NCBI GenBank assembly: GCA_032718475.1
Contig: JAUCBJ010003019.1
Span: 1-44,261 of the forward strand
DNA length: 44,261 bases
Source: Nemertoderma westbladi
Lineage: Eukaryota > Xenacoelomorpha > Nemertodermatida > Nemertodermatidae
Direction of reading: 5' to 3'
Made by a program: the position numbers and the translations under genes
The notes under the pieces: generated by a model
Database searches by the model: none
What the model saw: only the letters and a program-made list of their open reading frames with translations
What the model was told of the DNA's origin: nothing
Shown: piece by piece, positions 18,593 through 27,604 of the stretch
Numbering within the stretch: the first letter of the stretch is position 1
How the letters are laid out: the number at the start of each line of letters is the position of its first letter

Positions 18593-20658
18593 TTGCAGAT
18601 TATTATGTAGGTACGTTGTCCACCCCCCAGGATGAACTAGGAGAACACAGTATAAGGTCAGTAAAAATGGTGGCGATAAAGAACTTCGCTACCAGCCAAG
18701 TGGAACCTTATAACTGGGATGAGGACGATTTCACCCAGCAGCTTAAGATACCTAGATTTAACACAGACTACCCTGGAGTGCAAATACTCATCGGCCAAAA
18801 TGCGCATGAGGCGCTTGAGACATTGGAGAAACGGCCTGCTCAACCGCAACCACTACAAGCTTATGCGGGAAGAACTAGAGTAGGTTGGTACTTTACTGGC
18901 CCTTCCCGTAGAACTCTCATGGAAAGGTTACCCAAAGAACGGGTATACCAGGTAAGTGAATGGGAAGAGGAGTTCAGTGAGGTAGAAGACATAACTGAGG
19001 GAACACCATACTCCTCAGATAATGACGATATCCACCAACTCTTCGACGAGGAGAATACCATCGACCTCCTTACCGAAAACGAAACTTGGCAAAACCAAGT
19101 GAACCTATGTCAACTCATTCGTCCATCAGGACAAGTCGACTATAACGACGAACTGAATGACGTGATAGATCGCTACAACGCGAAGACTCGGGATGAACAC
19201 GCCGTACGATTCTTTACTCAAGAGGCTGTAGAGCCCAATTCCTACGATAAGGCCCTATCGGTAGAAGAAGAAAGAGCCAAGCAGATACAGGAAACAACTA
19301 CACGTTTTCTTAAAGATCAAGGTAGATATGAAATTGGTCTACCATTTCGAAAGCGAGAACCTAAATTTATAAACAACCGACCCTTGGCGGAGAAAAGAAT
19401 TGCGCAACTATATCGACGCCTTACGGCAAATGCTTCAGCTAAAGAAATGTACAAGACTCAGTTGAAGAAATTTATTGACAAGGGATATGCGGAGCGAGTA
19501 CCGGAAGAAACACCCATAACTGAGAGAACGTACTATCTAACACATCATTACGTTCCCAAACCCGGTAAACCCAATGAAGTCCGGGTAGTATTTGACGGCT
19601 CCGCCCTCTACATGGGCCAATCCCTTAATTCCGAGTTGTTAGCAGGACCCAACTTACTCCAATCCTTGTTGGGAATCCTCTTAAGATTACGACAATATTC
19701 AATCGCTTTCGCCTCCAATATAGAAGGCATGTTCTTACAAGTTAAGGCGCTGGATAGGGATCGAGACAGCCTACGATTTCTGTGGTGGCCTGAGGGAGAC
19801 CTCAACCAGAAACCGGTGGAGTACTGGATGACCATCCAGGCTTTTGGGATCATCTCAAGCCCTTCAAACGCCTGCTCAGTAGTAAGCACCACTGCTGATG
19901 ACAACCGGGAGGCCTTCTCTAAAGAGGTGATCGACAACATAAAACGGGATATATACATGGACGACAATTTAAAGTCCCTCCCATCGGTGGAAAAAGCCAT
20001 TGATGTCGCCAAAGGAACGGTAGAGTGCTTGAAAAGAGGTGGATTTCGATTAACTAAATTCACCAGCAACTCCCGTGAGTTTCTGGAATCGATCCCGGTA
20101 GAAGACCGAGGAGTGAAAGATCTAGACCTAATCAAGGACGATCTTCCAGAAACCAAGACACTTGGTTTGAAATGGGACACAGAGAGAGATATCCTGTTTT
20201 TCCAGCTAAAACAGCGAGATAATCCAGTTCGGACTAAACGGATTTGTCTAAGTATCCTGAGCACTTATTTCGATCCATTGGGATTTATTAGCCCAGTTAT
20301 ATTGATTGCTCGGAGTTTAGTACAACAAATGTGGCTTGAAAATCACTCATGGGATGATCCACTTAAGGGAGAGCTACTAACGAAGTGGATGAAATTGGAA
20401 GATTCTCTACCATCCATCGAGAACTTTATAATTTCCCGTTCCTATTTTGGTCATGTTCTCCCCACGTATTCCTATCAACTCCATGTGTTTGGAGACGCCA
20501 GCGATATGGGAATAGGTATAGTAGCCTACCTGAGAGTTGAAACTCCGGATGGAATCAAAGTCGCCTTGGTTACCTCTAAGGCATTGATAAACAACAAGTT
20601 GAAAGTTCCTCGAGCGGAGTTAAAAGCTGCTCTATACGCTACAGCCATTGGCCGTAAT
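18593..20658 (+). pseudogene. BEL copy B reverse transcriptase and RNase H (5' portion)
   Basis: About 690 residues open in frame 1. A protease-to-RT linker region is followed by the BEL/Pao RT. The block YYLTHHYVPKPGKPNEVRVV and catalytic YMDD (19954-19965) are visible, then FDPLGFISPV and the RNase H start FGDASDMGIG. RT copies the RNA; RNase H removes it. The conserved palm aspartates are present. The third palm-region block reads AFASNIEGMF, where BEL elements normally have an aspartate before the I-E; Asn at this place may be a damaging change. The frame is cut at 20658 by the gag-only LTR element and resumes at 27605. Confidence 0.88.
20654..20658. repeat. Target-site duplication GTAAT (left)
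   Basis: GTAAT directly before the TG of the left LTR; the identical GTAAT follows the right LTR at 27600-27604. A 5-bp duplication is standard for LTR-element integrases. Confidence 0.92.
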
Positions 20659-21189
20659 TGTGACGGGATCTACGGATCCCGGTTTATCCGTTGGGTTTTC
20701 TATCCACGCGTCCCCGCCGTGTGTGAAAGGTAAAAGAGTTCTGATGTTGGGTAATATGTATAAAGGTATAATAGTCTGATAGTTGATATAGTATAGTATG
20801 ACACAACAGGTAATATATAATGGCGGTAGCGGACGGTGACAGAAGTCCCCGTTCCACCCTACTGATCTGACTGAGTAAACTGAATGACATGATTACAGGT
20901 TACTGGTTATATTGCACGGTGGCCTTATTGCTACTCAATCGATGCCTTTCCCCCCTCTGATTGGTTGATACCCCTGTTGGCACCCCGTGGAGTGTTCCCG
21001 TTCACTCCTCCTGTTCTCTCTGGGTTAGGGGTTTGGCCCCTGACCCCTTATTGTGTGTGTCTCCTTTGGGGCCTATTGTCCCCGTTTACTGGGCTGACAC
21101 GAGGTTGATTGGTAATCAACCTCGTGCTCCCAATATTGCTTTATGGCTCACTCTATGGGTTTGTGTTAGCGGAATTGGATAAGCTAACA
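20659..21189 (-). repeat. Left LTR (3' LTR in element sense) of the gag-only element
   Basis: 531 bp, starts TGTGACGGG and ends GCTAACA on the plus strand. Identical to 27069-27599 except A at 20801 versus T at 27211. It contains a perfect 13-bp-arm inverted repeat at 21098-21126 (loop GGT) and a 7-bp-arm one near its start (CGGGATC/GATCCCG). TATA-like words occur at about 20756-20763. Confidence 0.97.
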
Positions 21190-21198
21190 CTCCCCCCC
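21190..21198 (-). promoter_or_regulatory. Putative polypurine tract
   Basis: The complement reads GGGGGGGAG immediately before the LTR (TGTTAGC in element sense). This is the expected site and composition for priming plus-strand DNA, and it sets the element orientation as minus. Confidence 0.7.
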
Positions 21199-22092
21199 AT
21201 GCTATCTTCCCGGTAAGAAGATAGCATCCAACTCAAGTGCGCTACAATTCCACTGGATCCCGATCTAGCATCGGGTGTGGGGTGGGTATATTTTTTCTTT
21301 CGGAGCCGGCTTTCCGGGCCGCTCCCTATGGGTATGATGTCACTACCCTCTGGCGTCTCGTGTCGGGCCGATCGTGCGCTTCTCTCACACAATTTTTGTT
21401 TCCCCAACACTCTCACCACTCTACTCCAACTCTCGCATACTCCCGGACCTCCTCGTCCCACACTCTTCCTCTCACTTCTCCTCCCCCACACTTGAATTGC
21501 GCCCACGCTCTCTTCGCACTTCGCACTATTACTCCATCCCTCCTTGACTACCTTATCTCTTCTGACGAATCTCACCCCCCCTCCGTGCCGTCACACTCAG
21601 GAAATGTGAAATCGTCTGGCGTCTTGTCCCTAGTGCCATAGTCACTTAGCCCCCCAGTCCCAGTAGCTAATTGAGAAAGGTTGTATGACTATAGTACTTA
21701 CACCACTATCTCCGCACCCCGCACTATCACCTCTCCACTCTCTTGTCACTCCCTAAGGCTTTATTCTCTAATGCTACCCCTGTGCTATCATACTATCTAC
21801 CTACTGCTTACTAACTCTAACTATCTAACTAACTCTGCTAACTACTAACTCTTACTACTTCTAGCTCTAACTGAGAGCCTCTAACTTTCTACTGACTCTA
21901 ACTCTCTACTAAGTCTAACTAACTCCTACTAGCTCTCTACTTCTACTAACTCTACTTGACTCCCCTGAGTCTACCAACTCTGCTAACTAGCTCTACTAAC
22001 TCTACTCCACTAGCTCTGCTAACTCTACTCCACTAGCTCTGCTAACTCTACTAACTAGCTCTACTAACTCTACTCCACTCTTCTAACTACGT
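21199..22092 (-). other. Pyrimidine-rich non-coding region of the gag-only element, part 1
   Basis: About 900 bp between the polypurine tract and the hairpin array. The plus strand is C/T-rich, with degenerate repeats of CTAACTCTACTAACT from about 21780. Short frames on either strand show no motif. Nothing coding is supported. Confidence 0.65.
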
Positions 22093-23214
22093 GGCGCTTG
22101 CGGTGCCCACAACCCCTTTACTACTACTTCCTTCTACGTGGCGCTTGCGGTGCCCACAACCACTCTACTATCTGGCACCCTATGTGCCCTCTCTACTACT
22201 CAACTACCTCTCTAACACTCTAACCCTACTACTTGGCACCCTATGTGCCCTCTCTACTACTCCACTCTCTGGCACCCTATGTGCCCTCTCTACTACCTCT
22301 AACACTCTAACTCTACTACCTGGCACCCTATGTGCCCTCTCTACTACACTACTACACCCCCTTTACGTCTCATCGCCTACACGTGACGCTCTGAGTGCCG
22401 GCAGAGTGGGTACGTTAATTATGTGAACTACTACTGACTCTACTAACTCTACTAACTCTCTTCTAACTCTCTTCTAACTCTACTAACTCTTTTTGTGCCC
22501 GGCACCTCTTGTGCCCGGCACCTTCTAACTCTACTAACTCTTTTTGTGCCCGGCACCTCTTGTGCCCGGCACCTTCTAACTCTACTAACTCTACTAACTC
22601 TCTACTAACTCAACTAACTCTACTACTAACTCTACTACTAACTCCTTTTGTGCCCGGCACCTCTTGTGCCCGGCACCCACCCTAATTAACATACCCTGCT
22701 CTTACATCAAACACGTCATCACGCCCGTGCCCCACTAAGTTCAGCGCATTCCCTACTAACTCTAACTACGTGGCGCTTACAGTGCCCACAACCCTCTACT
22801 GCTACTACTAACACCCCTAACTAGCGGTACTACGTACCCTTTAACTCCTACTCTCTAACGGTACTGCGTACCCTCTAACTCTTACTCTAACTCCACTAAC
22901 TGACGGTACTACGTACCCTCTAACTCTTGCTCTAACTAGCGGTACTTACGTACCCTCTAACTCTAAATAACTAGCGGTACTTACGTACCCTCTAACTCTC
23001 TTCTACTAACGGTACTACACGTACCCTCCTACTAACTCTTCTACTAACGGTACTACACGTACCCTCCTACTAACTCTTCTACTAACGGTACTACACGTAC
23101 CCTCCTACTAACTCTTCTACTAACGGTACTACACGTACCCTCCTACTAACTCTTCTACTAACGGTACTACAGTACCCTCCTACTAACTCTTCTACTAACG
23201 GTACTACACGTACC
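22093..23214. repeat. Array of 21 short inverted repeats with a shared covarying stem
   Basis: Five-base arms around 3-5-base loops recur at 22093, 22140, 22174, 22235, 22271, 22322, 22501, 22552, 22656, 22772, 22826, 22860, 22905, 22941, 22976, 23011, 23049, 23087, 23125, 23163 and 23200. Stem versions are GGCGC/GTGCC (3), GGCAC/GTGCC (7) and GGTAC/GTACC (11). Loops are TTGCG, TTACA, CCTAT, CTCTT, TAC, TGC, TTAC, TACAC and TACA. The hairpins are separated by unstructured C/T-rich spacers, mostly 34-54 bp start to start. Stem position 3 changes as C-G or T-A, always paired; position 4 is A-T or G-T (wobble on the plus strand). The last six units form a 37-38-bp tandem array. Confidence 0.85.
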
Positions 23215-23284
23215 CTCCTTTAACTAACTAACTAACTAACTAACTACCTAACTTCTACCTACTCTATTATTTAATTATTTTTAA
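23215..23284 (-). other. CTAA-repeat and AT-rich junction after the hairpin array
   Basis: A short CTAA tetranucleotide run (about 23220-23245) and an AT-rich palindromic stretch with TTAATTAA, just downstream, in element sense, of the Gag-like stop codon. Confidence 0.6.
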
Positions 23285-23977
23285 TTAAATAATTATTTTA
23301 TATTTTGTGCATGGGAAGGGCGTCTCGCCCTCATTCCCACCCCCTTCAGTCCAAAACTTTGGACGACTAAAAACTCTCACGTGCCCCTTCTTCCAGTAGG
23401 CACTCTCCTGCTGCCCTCCTATACGTCCTCTAACTCTTCGCCACACTCTCTTCGGTGCCACCTTTGCTGGCCTCCCCCTTCGTATGTGTGCTGGCATTAG
23501 AGCCCTCGACGACCCCCGCTCGTCCCTCGGTATACGCGGTGTCTGCCCATGTAATGCCCCCCCGCACTGTGTCAGCCCTGCGTGTGTATGCAACACGCCT
23601 CCTTCTACTTTCCCGACTCCCTTATGTTTGCTAATGGGCTTCTCTGCCCCTGGTTTAGTCCTTTGATATCCTCTCCCTTTCCAACACTCTCCGGATCTGT
23701 GTCCTTTTACCACACATCGATGACATAGTCCGTTTGCGTCTGTGTAGGCTACACGATCTCGTTTGGGCAACGCTTGCCAGTACTTGCAACTCCTGGTCTT
23801 ATGGGTTCCGTCCCGATGTAATTGAAATTGGAATCCTGGATTATAGCGTTTCCTGTATAGTCCTTCACGTATCGCGCTTAGGTTTATATGTACCGATCTA
23901 ATGTTTTGGTTGTCTAGACTCGGCCTACTGGGTATATTGGGATTGTGTTTATTTTTGGTGTTATTTTCTTTCTGTCC
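23285..23977 (-). CDS. Gag-like nucleocapsid segment with CCHC zinc knuckle
   Basis: About 230 codons open, in the same frame as the upstream Arg/Gly-rich segment and separated from it only by a TAG (23978-23980). It includes CHRCVVKGHRSGEC, a canonical CX2CX4HX4C retroviral-type knuckle that binds RNA, then a basic, Gly/Arg-rich tail. There is no obvious ATG of its own near the start, so it is probably reached by continuous reading in the ancestral element. The base after the stop is G (TAG GGA CAG), which allows but does not show readthrough. It could equally be a simple nonsense mutation. Confidence 0.65.
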   Translation of the reverse strand, partial: GQKENNTKNKHNPNIPSRPSLDNQNIRSVHINLSAIREGLYRKRYNPGFQFQLHRDGTHKTRSCKYWQALPKRDRVAYTDANGLCHRCVVKGHRSGECWKGRGYQRTKPGAEKPISKHKGVGKVEGGVLHTHAGLTQCGGALHGQTPRIPRDERGSSRALMPAHIRRGRPAKVAPKRVWRRVRGRIGGQQESAYWKKGHVRVFSRPKFWTEGGGNEGETPFPCTKYKIII

Positions 23978-25201
23978 CTACCACGGTGTGGCCCTGCTCC
24001 CAGCTAACTGTGGACTGGTAGTCCCCTGTATGGCCGCGTGTGGTGGTGACTGTCCGCACGACCTGCTCTCGTCCAGGGAGTTCGATATTCTTGCTCCTAT
24101 CGGGGTATATTGTCGATATTGTGATGGGGGAATGTCACCCTGTCCCCCCCCAGCCGGTATGTTTGGTACTGGGGTTGATGTTAATACATTGGGGCCCATA
24201 CGTCTATCTCCAATAACTCCCCCCTCCCCTGGATATATGTTATGTCCCTGTGTATTATAGTCATGCTGCTGTACCGATATAGGCCTACCTACCTCTCGCC
24301 TACCTACCTGTATGTACTCCGCGACTTCCGGGTTTAATCCCGTCGTTCGCGCTACCCCATCGCCTACTCTATCTCTCCCAGCATGGCCTATAATAGTATG
24401 TGCAGTAAGGCCTACAGTATGTCCTGCAGTCTGCATGTGCCCTTCCGAACCGAAGTTTATTCTTCGCGAATCTCGAATCTCCCCGCGACTACTGCACTCT
24501 CGATCGGCAGCTATATCCCGTCGGGAAGCTTCTCTCCGATCCCCTCTCCTGTTCTCGACTCTGTATTGGTACGTCTTGTACCCCTCTCTTGGCGTGCGGT
24601 GCGTTTCTCCGGGGCGACGGCAATCTCCCGAAGTTCGACCCCACTGGCTCCCTGACTCCATCCCTACTGTCGACGGTCCGCTATCCGTCCTCACACTCCT
24701 ATCGTTCGTGGCGACACCTTTTCTACTATCTCCCTTTCTTCTCTTTTCAGTGCAGTATTCCGGCTCATGAGATCTCTCGTCGACCTCCCGGTTAAACTCC
24801 ACTGTTCTTCTTCCCTCTTCTGATCGGGCTCGACGCTTCGTCTGCCCTCTCGCGACGTCAACCTGCCTCTCTCTGCTCGATCGCACGCCGCTGGGGACAC
24901 TCGCAATCCCCCTATTACTCTCCGTCGCCGGGTGTTGCGGTTTACCTGATTCGGCCCGCGCATTATCCGCTGACGGCTGTGGGACACTCTCTGCCCCCCC
25001 TCTCTCTCTACTAACTTCTCGCGGTGGGGTGTCCGTAGCCCCCCCCCCCCCCCACCCGCCACTTCTAACTTCACTATCTCTTACTACACTTCTGCGTCCC
25101 TCTTGTGGGGCATTCTCTGCCCCCCCTCTCTCGCCACTAATCTTATGTGGTGGGGCGCCCGTAGCCCCCCCCCCACCCGCCACATCTAACTTCAATATCT
25201 C
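23978..25201 (-). CDS. Arg/Gly/Ser-rich disordered Gag segment of the gag-only element
   Basis: About 405 codons open between TAA (25202-25204) and TAG (23978-23980), with no convincing ATG start. It begins with two related blocks of about 40 residues (GGGGATGAPPHKISGERGG and GGGGATDTPPREVSRERGG), each containing a G-run-coded polyglycine (G10 at 25165-25174, G15 at 25039-25053). The rest is charged and low-complexity, probably unfolded and RNA-binding. No catalytic motif. It lies in the same frame as the Asn-rich and zinc-knuckle segments, so it is likely the middle of one Gag. Confidence 0.55.
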   Translation of the reverse strand, partial: EILKLDVAGGGGATGAPPHKISGERGGAENAPQEGRRSVVRDSEVRSGGWGGGGATDTPPREVSRERGGAESVPQPSADNARAESGKPQHPATESNRGIASVPSGVRSSRERQVDVARGQTKRRARSEEGRRTVEFNREVDERSHEPEYCTEKRRKGDSRKGVATNDRSVRTDSGPSTVGMESGSQWGRTSGDCRRPGETHRTPREGYKTYQYRVENRRGDRREASRRDIAADRECSSRGEIRDSRRINFGSEGHMQTAGHTVGLTAHTIIGHAGRDRVGDGVARTTGLNPEVAEYIQVGRREVGRPISVQQHDYNTQGHNIYPGEGGVIGDRRMGPNVLTSTPVPNIPAGGGQGDIPPSQYRQYTPIGARISNSLDESRSCGQSPPHAAIQGTTSPQLAGSRATPW

Positions 25202-25264
25202 TTACTTTGTCTCTACACCCCTCTCTAGTCGACGCACTGTCTCTACTACGGCTGGGTCTATTCA

Positions 25265-25702
25265 CCCCCCCTCTCTCTCTACTACTGCGTGGCCCATCAG
25301 GCCTACTTCGGGTTGGCTCAACCCCGCTACCTCCTGCCTACTAACTGCGTGGCCTACCAGGCCGCCGCCTGCCGTGTTATGTACGTCCGACACGCTCATA
25401 TTAATAGCACCATTCCCAATATTATTTGTTAAATCAATTAAATTGTTAGAATTTGAAACGAGATTTAAATTATTTAAATTAGAATTATTACTATTTTCAA
25501 AATTTAAATTATTATTCGAATTATTTGAATTATTCTGAATATTTGAATTAATGTTATTATTTGAATTTAAATTTAAATAATTACTACCAGGTAAAATATT
25601 ATTTGCTGCAATAAAGGGATTAGGGTTATTTACTACGGTACTATTAATATTATCTACTTCTAACGTACTATTATTACCCCCCCCCCCCCCCCGCCCGTAC
25701 GG
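25265..25702 (-). other. Asparagine-rich segment in frame -1 to the coiled-coil Gag
   Basis: Open from 25702 through the G16 tract to TGA at 25262-25264. The first 100 residues after the tract are dominated by Asn, with Ser, Leu and Ile (runs such as NLNSNNNINSN), like a prion-type low-complexity region. A second part has two similar VGHAV/MGHAV blocks. It has no ATG near the start; entry would need a -1 shift on the G16 run (25692-25677) at the end of the upstream frame. DNA composition switches sharply from G/C-rich to A/T-rich here. Confidence 0.5.
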
Positions 25703-26952
25703 CTACACCAGTTCTGGTTTTCTCGCTCGGTGCTTATAACTGGGGTCTCACTCTCTGATAGTTCCAACCGCGCCAGTTCTAGTCGGCGCTGGTCTAGTTT
25801 GGCTTGATATTGCGCAAGCCCCCTTAGCTGGGCACGCAAATCATCCCGCTCACGCTCTGCCTCTATCTCTCTCTCTATGCACTCTCGTAAACTTTGCTCG
25901 GCCAACTCGGTATCTCTCGCAACCATCTCAAGCCACGTCGCCGGCTCGTCCCCTACTCTCATCTCCCGCTCTCTACACTCCTTGACTCTCTCTCTATCCT
26001 CCATTGCCCACTCTCTTTCTCTCTCCAACCATGCGGTTTCCTCTCTCAATCGTCTCTCTAACTCATTCTGCTCTGTCGCCACCATCGCTAATTCATACGT
26101 CAGATTTATTTTCAGCACCCTTCTTTCTTTCGCGGAGGATGTAGCAGACTTATTGGTTGCGACGGACTCCCGCCGCCCCTCCGTCCTATCAACTTTCCCC
26201 CGCCTCCCGGAACTTCCTCCGACCGACGAGACCGAATCCTCGGAGTTAACCTCGGATTCGCCCTCCTCAGGTCTCTTCCAACCCACTAATTTTACTCCCC
26301 GGGCATCGACTAAGTATGGCCCTACGTACACTACGCTAGGTTCCATACCCCCACATTCCCATAGTTTAATCAGTTCGTTGGCAACCCCTCTCGCTCTCTC
26401 CTCGGCCAGTTCTCTCTGCCCAGAACACACTAGGTGATCAAAGTATCTGTTCGACTCACCTAGTCCCTTTGTCATCCTGACCTCGTCTATCCTCGCCCCC
26501 TCCTTGGCCTCCTTTAGTAGTTCCCGGGTCGCGTTGTAGGCCCGTCGAAGTCGATCAGAAACCCCGACGTCCTCGTCGCCGACCTCTCGTCTGTCTCTCC
26601 GGGTCCGACGTCGTACCGACGGCCCCACCGTCGCCGTTCCGGTGGACCGTTCGTCGTCCTCGGCCTGTGGCTGGCCGGCGACATCGGTATGTCGACCCTC
26701 GCTCCGCGTCGACTCGTCTTTCTCTTCTCCTCCCTTCTCATCTCCTTCCCTCGACTCGCTCTCCGATTGTAGACGACCCCCCACATCTTGGTTCGCCGGG
26801 TTGCTCGTTGTCGACGTGGCGTCAACCTGCGTCGACGTGGTCGGCGTAGCATCGACCGGCGTCGTGGGTTCGTATTGTCTCGCCATGGCCTCGCGGATCG
26901 TTAGATCGTCGTCCGGGGTCCGCGGCGGTGTCGTTCCTCTCTCTCGACTCAT
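25660..26952 (-). CDS. Gag-like coiled-coil protein of the gag-only LTR element
   Basis: 430 residues from ATG at 26952 (MSRERGTTPP); upstream frame exists but without ATG. The N-terminal third is Thr/Pro/Glu/Arg-rich and disordered. A middle block at about residues 145-235 (RRAYNATRELLKEAKEG..., VANELIKLWECGGMEPS) looks folded. A Glu/Arg/Leu-rich coiled coil follows at about 305-410. The frame runs into the G16 tract and stops at 25660-25662, a few codons later. Structurally it resembles a Gag matrix/capsid precursor, but I cannot align it to a named Gag family. It is first after the leader, as gag should be. It shares no obvious sequence with the BEL Gag of this window. Confidence 0.7.
   Translation of the reverse strand: MSRERGTTPPRTPDDDLTIREAMARQYEPTTPVDATPTTSTQVDATSTTSNPANQDVGGRLQSESESREGDEKGGEEKDESTRSEGRHTDVAGQPQAEDDERSTGTATVGPSVRRRTRRDRREVGDEDVGVSDRLRRAYNATRELLKEAKEGARIDEVRMTKGLGESNRYFDHLVCSGQRELAEERARGVANELIKLWECGGMEPSVVYVGPYLVDARGVKLVGWKRPEEGESEVNSEDSVSSVGGSSGRRGKVDRTEGRRESVATNKSATSSAKERRVLKINLTYELAMVATEQNELERRLREETAWLEREREWAMEDRERVKECREREMRVGDEPATWLEMVARDTELAEQSLRECIEREIEAERERDDLRAQLRGLAQYQAKLDQRRLELARLELSESETPVISTERENQNWCSRTGGGGGGVIIVR
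25677..25692 (-). repeat. G16 tract (coding sense) at the Gag frame change
   Basis: Sixteen C on the plus strand. The coiled-coil frame ends six codons after it, while the -1 frame is open across it into the Asn-rich segment. Related tracts: G7 (25265-25271), G10 (25165-25174) and G15 (25039-25053). Confidence 0.85.
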
Positions 26953-27068
26953 CGTCGTCTTTGGTGGCTGGCAGCCACGTTGATAACAATCTATCACTGT
27001 CAGACTGTTAGGGCAGCTGCTAGGATTCTATCTCTGTCAGGGCAGCTGGGCGGATCTAGTTCTGTCAC
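26953..27068 (-). other. Leader of the gag-only element
   Basis: About 116 bp between LTR and gag ATG. It contains two copies of a CTGTCAGGGCAGCTG-like word. Directly at the LTR border the plus strand reads GTCACTGTGAC (27064-27074), an 11-bp palindrome. No TGG-starting primer-binding site is evident. Confidence 0.55.
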
Positions 27069-27599
27069 TGTGACGGGATCTACGGATCCCGGTTTATCCG
27101 TTGGGTTTTCTATCCACGCGTCCCCGCCGTGTGTGAAAGGTAAAAGAGTTCTGATGTTGGGTAATATGTATAAAGGTATAATAGTCTGATAGTTGATATA
27201 GTATAGTATGTCACAACAGGTAATATATAATGGCGGTAGCGGACGGTGACAGAAGTCCCCGTTCCACCCTACTGATCTGACTGAGTAAACTGAATGACAT
27301 GATTACAGGTTACTGGTTATATTGCACGGTGGCCTTATTGCTACTCAATCGATGCCTTTCCCCCCTCTGATTGGTTGATACCCCTGTTGGCACCCCGTGG
27401 AGTGTTCCCGTTCACTCCTCCTGTTCTCTCTGGGTTAGGGGTTTGGCCCCTGACCCCTTATTGTGTGTGTCTCCTTTGGGGCCTATTGTCCCCGTTTACT
27501 GGGCTGACACGAGGTTGATTGGTAATCAACCTCGTGCTCCCAATATTGCTTTATGGCTCACTCTATGGGTTTGTGTTAGCGGAATTGGATAAGCTAACA
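27069..27599 (-). repeat. Right LTR (5' LTR in element sense) of the gag-only element
   Basis: 531 bp, one mismatch to the left LTR (T at 27211). It carries the same 13-bp-arm inverted repeat (27508-27536). One difference in 531 positions implies a recent insertion compared with the decay of the surrounding BEL copy. Confidence 0.97.
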
Positions 27600-27604
27600 G
27601 TAAT
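27600..27604. repeat. Target-site duplication GTAAT (right)
   Basis: Matches 20654-20658. BEL pol resumes right after it. Confidence 0.92.

Larger units (their letters stand above)
20659..27599 (-). mobile_element. Gag-only (non-autonomous) LTR retrotransposon, 6,941 bp
   Basis: Two 531-bp LTRs (TG...CA) differing at one base flank 5.9 kb with no RT, integrase or protease. It is inserted in copy B pol with the duplication GTAAT. Orientation is minus: the purine run GGGGGGGAG (21190-21198 on the complement) abuts the left LTR as a polypurine tract would, and a Gag-like protein with one CCHC knuckle is coded on the minus strand. Element order: LTR, short leader, coiled-coil Gag, Asn-rich and Arg/Gly-rich segments, zinc knuckle, then about 2 kb of non-coding pyrimidine-rich repeats. 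It needs pol proteins supplied in trans. I cannot place it in Ty3/Gypsy, BEL or Copia without pol. Confidence 0.92.

Noticed and set aside
20961-21182. Identical 73-codon plus-strand ORFs in the two LTRs (also 27371-27592)
   Set aside because: Identical only because the LTRs are identical; no motif and no conserved start context.
22093-23214. CRISPR-like array
   Set aside because: The repeated parts are 13-15-bp inverted repeats of several versions separated by low-complexity C/T spacers, within a eukaryotic retroelement. There are no constant direct repeats with unique spacers and no cas genes.
23901-26437. Plus-strand ORFs of up to 186 codons across the gag-only element
   Set aside because: Ser/Pro/Leu-rich complements of the Arg/Gly/Glu-rich minus-strand Gag. 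Element polarity (polypurine tract, CCHC knuckle) supports the minus strand.
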